DNA from: Clostridia bacterium
Lineage (GTDB): Bacteria; Bacillota; Clostridia; Oscillospirales; Acutalibacteraceae
DNA length: 17,468 bases
Direction: 5' to 3'
Assembly (NCBI GenBank): GCA_017480265.1
Contig: JAFVAZ010000070.1
Coordinates: forward strand, 1 to 17,468
Shown here: positions 16,121-17,468 of the stretch, piece after piece
How the letters are laid out: the number at the start of each line of letters is the position of its first letter
Position numbering within the stretch: position 1 is the stretch's first letter
Translations under genes and position numbers: made by a program
Notes under the pieces: generated by a model
Seen by the model: the letters and a program-made list of their open reading frames with translations, nothing else
Databases searched by the model: none
What the model was told of the DNA's origin: nothing

Positions 16121-16149
16121 TTTACATATTTATTTATTTATGATATAAT
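16121..16149 (+). promoter_or_regulatory. Promoter of the tandem leader-peptide genes
   Basis: TTTACA (16121-16126) and TATAAT (16144-16149) with 17 nt between. This gives a 5' leader of roughly 110 nt before the first gene. Confidence 0.75.
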
Positions 16150-16268
16150 ATGATTTATAGTAATGCAGATAGTATATATTTATCTCTATATTTACCAACG
16201 TGCTTACCATATGATTAAAAAAGAATAGCTTAATGAACTTGATTTTTTAGAAAGGGAAGGAGGAAGTT

Positions 16269-16760
16269 ATGTCAAGGAATAGTGTTGGTGAATTTTACTT
16301 AAATGTAAAGAAAAACATAGAATTGAGAGAAAAGCTAGAAACGTTAAAGAAAAGATTAGAGGAAGAAAAAAACAAAATATCTTTGAATGATCTAAAGCAA
16401 AAAATAATAACATTAGCGCATGAAAGTGGTTACAATTTTACTGCAACAGATCTCGACGAATATCTGGAGCAAATAAAGGAACAATTGACGGAAGAAGAAC
16501 TCGTTCAAATTAACGCGGGATTATCTAAGAGATTGGCAATTTTGGGATTATCTGGAGCTTTGCTTATGTCGTTGGGCACAGGTGCCGCGATAAATATGGG
16601 CTTAAAAGAATTTGACAAAGCTTATGTCCAAAAAATCGAAAAAGATAGTCATAGAAAGGAAGCGATAAAAAGAAAAGATAAAACAGAAAAAAGCAGAAAA
16701 AATTCAAAGGAAAACGAAAATAAAAACAGCGCAGGAATTTTTAAACCTGGTGCAAAATAA
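16269..16760 (+). CDS. Nif11-like leader domain protein with membrane segment and basic tail
   Basis: A 163-residue protein. Residues 1-84 have the plan of Nif11-type leader peptides (RiPP precursor leaders): MSRNSVGEFYLNV with an aromatic F-Y near position 9, a helical middle, ALAHESGYNFT-like hydrophobic and glycine pattern (here LAHESGYNF near 49-57), a DLDEYLEQI helix, and LTEEEL followed by INAG at 81-84, where the family usually has a GG cleavage site. Residues about 90-112 are hydrophobic and glycine-rich, enough for one membrane segment. The tail 113-163 is strongly basic and has no cysteines and few core-like residues. So it is unlikely to be a classic modified peptide; the leader may direct export or membrane placement. 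GGAGG lies 5 nt before the ATG. A related gene follows after 30 bp. Confidence 0.7.
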   Translation: MSRNSVGEFYLNVKKNIELREKLETLKKRLEEEKNKISLNDLKQKIITLAHESGYNFTATDLDEYLEQIKEQLTEEELVQINAGLSKRLAILGLSGALLMSLGTGAAINMGLKEFDKAYVQKIEKDSHRKEAIKRKDKTEKSRKNSKENENKNSAGIFKPGAK

Positions 16761-16790
16761 AAAATTACATTATTTGAGGAGGAAAATAAA

Positions 16791-17468
16791 ATGTCAAGAG
16801 AAAGTATAGTTAAATTTTATGCAGAGGTAGACAAAAACGCAAACTTAAAGAGAGAATTTGATGGATTGAGGGAGAAAACCGAAAAAGGGCAAATCACAAA
16901 CGAAAAATCTATAGCTAAGGGAATAGTATCTATCGCGAGAGAGCACGGCTTTAAATTTACGGAAGATGAGCTAATTAGCTACATAAGAGAAATGCAGAGC
17001 ACATTAAGTGAAGAGGACCTGGCTAATATAAGTGGAGGATTATTATTGGAATTAGGGTTGGGCGTTTTGATGCTTTTTGGTGGCTGGGCATTTAGGTTTT
17101 GTGCTAATACTCCGAGAACACATGAAGCCGGTCAAATGGAAGAGAGGCAGCGTGACGTAGAAGAATATGAAGTATATGAAGAAGAGGCAGATGCAGAAAC
17201 AGAGATTGGAAGAGAGCGCACCCAAGGTGTAGAAGACGCTCGAAGAGTCGTCCGTTTTGATGAGAGACAAGTTTCAGGGCATGAAAGAGTGGGAGTAGCA
17301 CATAGAGTGAGAGTAGAACGACCGCCAACGAGGTTAATGGAAGCGATTAAAAGAAATAATGTGCATGTGGATCGAGACGGTGAACTGAGAGATATAACGG
17401 TAACTATAGATGGCTTTGAAAAAATTCACCTGGATGAACGATTACTACTTCATGTTGCTAAATTAGGA
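16791..17468 (+). CDS. Second Nif11-like leader domain protein, partial at right edge
   Basis: The frame is open from the ATG at 16791 (GGAGG 8 nt upstream) to the window end: 226 residues visible, no stop. The N-terminus parallels the preceding gene: MSRESIVKFYAEVDKN, IAREHGFKFTEDEL near 48-61, LSEEDLANISGG ending at residue 83 with an intact GG. Residues about 84-103 are hydrophobic (one membrane segment). After that the protein changes character: a long region very rich in Glu and Arg (about 110-185), then a possibly folded part with DITVTIDGF near 201-209. Arg codons are mixed CGN/AGA and the DNA looks richer in G here than in the lysine-rich first gene. I do not recognise the C-terminal domain. 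The two genes appear to be a tandem family in one operon that may continue beyond the window. Confidence 0.72.
   Translation, partial: MSRESIVKFYAEVDKNANLKREFDGLREKTEKGQITNEKSIAKGIVSIAREHGFKFTEDELISYIREMQSTLSEEDLANISGGLLLELGLGVLMLFGGWAFRFCANTPRTHEAGQMEERQRDVEEYEVYEEEADAETEIGRERTQGVEDARRVVRFDERQVSGHERVGVAHRVRVERPPTRLMEAIKRNNVHVDRDGELRDITVTIDGFEKIHLDERLLLHVAKLG

Larger units (their letters stand above)
15741..16268. other. Long AT-rich divergent intergenic region
   Basis: A 528-bp stretch without a credible gene. It contains a leftward promoter (15790-15819) with a flanking inverted repeat, an 8-bp inverted repeat (16054-16061 with 16082-16089), a rightward promoter (16121-16149), and a leader of about 110 nt before the ATG at 16269. 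The part from about 15850 to 16020 shows only AT-rich sequence with a short 5-bp palindrome near 15975. Confidence 0.6.

Noticed and set aside
16162..16227. Possible 21-codon leader peptide starting at an ATG in the 5' leader of the leader-type operon
   Set aside because: No ribosome binding site precedes it and the sequence is AT-rich; not distinguishable from chance.
15741..16268. Possible structured RNA in the long intergenic region
   Set aside because: Very AT-rich, with only short unrelated dyads and no recognisable riboswitch or RNA motif.
17052..17328. Two antisense open frames inside the second leader-type gene
   Set aside because: They oppose a frame with a good ribosome site, a recognisable leader domain and no stop over 226 codons; they lack start signals and are shadows.

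Overview
This is an AT-rich window from what is very likely a low-GC, endospore-forming Firmicute, probably of clostridial type. Three things point there: the 3' end of spoIVA (a spore-coat morphogenesis gene) at the left edge; a cluster resembling the Bacillus yaaO-yaaQ-holB-yaaT block (decarboxylase, c-di-AMP receptor DarA, DNA polymerase III delta', RicT); and strong GGAGG-type ribosome binding sites with TTGACA/TATAAT promoters. No tRNA, rRNA, CRISPR array or insertion sequence was seen.

Layout. 1-833 (+): truncated spoIVA, convergent with aspS across a perfect 14-bp hairpin terminator. 896-4544 (-): mgsA-like gene, then a hairpin, then hisS-aspS. 4780-10626 (-): a probable long transcription unit read right to left: an amino-acid ABC transporter (fused binding protein and permease, then ATPase), an Orn/Lys/Arg decarboxylase, darA, holB and ricT. 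The usual tmk and yaaR members of the block are absent here. 10931-12727 (+): an unusual membrane-targeted HSP100/ClpB-type AAA+ protein, divergent from the transporter and convergent with thrS (12837-14750, -). 14940-15740 (-): an unrecognised protein with a signal peptide, one membrane segment and a repetitive tail. 16269 to the right edge (+): two tandem genes whose N-termini look like Nif11-type RiPP leader peptides, each followed by a hydrophobic segment and a long charged tail. The second runs off the window.

The left two thirds is mostly housekeeping: aminoacyl-tRNA synthesis, clamp loading, c-di-AMP signalling, RNA-processing regulation, and amino-acid uptake that may supply the decarboxylase. 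The right third, apart from thrS, looks accessory: AT-rich, lysine-rich proteins with near-consensus promoters, export signals and membrane segments.

The strongest leads are: (1) the tandem leader-plus-membrane-segment proteins at the right edge; (2) the membrane-targeted AAA+ protein with a duplicated lid domain and an altered Walker B; (3) a methylglyoxal-synthase homologue that has lost four active-site residues by comparison with E. coli MgsA. Whether the accessory genes form one system cannot be decided from this window; their shared design (membrane targeting, unknown function, clustering) only suggests it.
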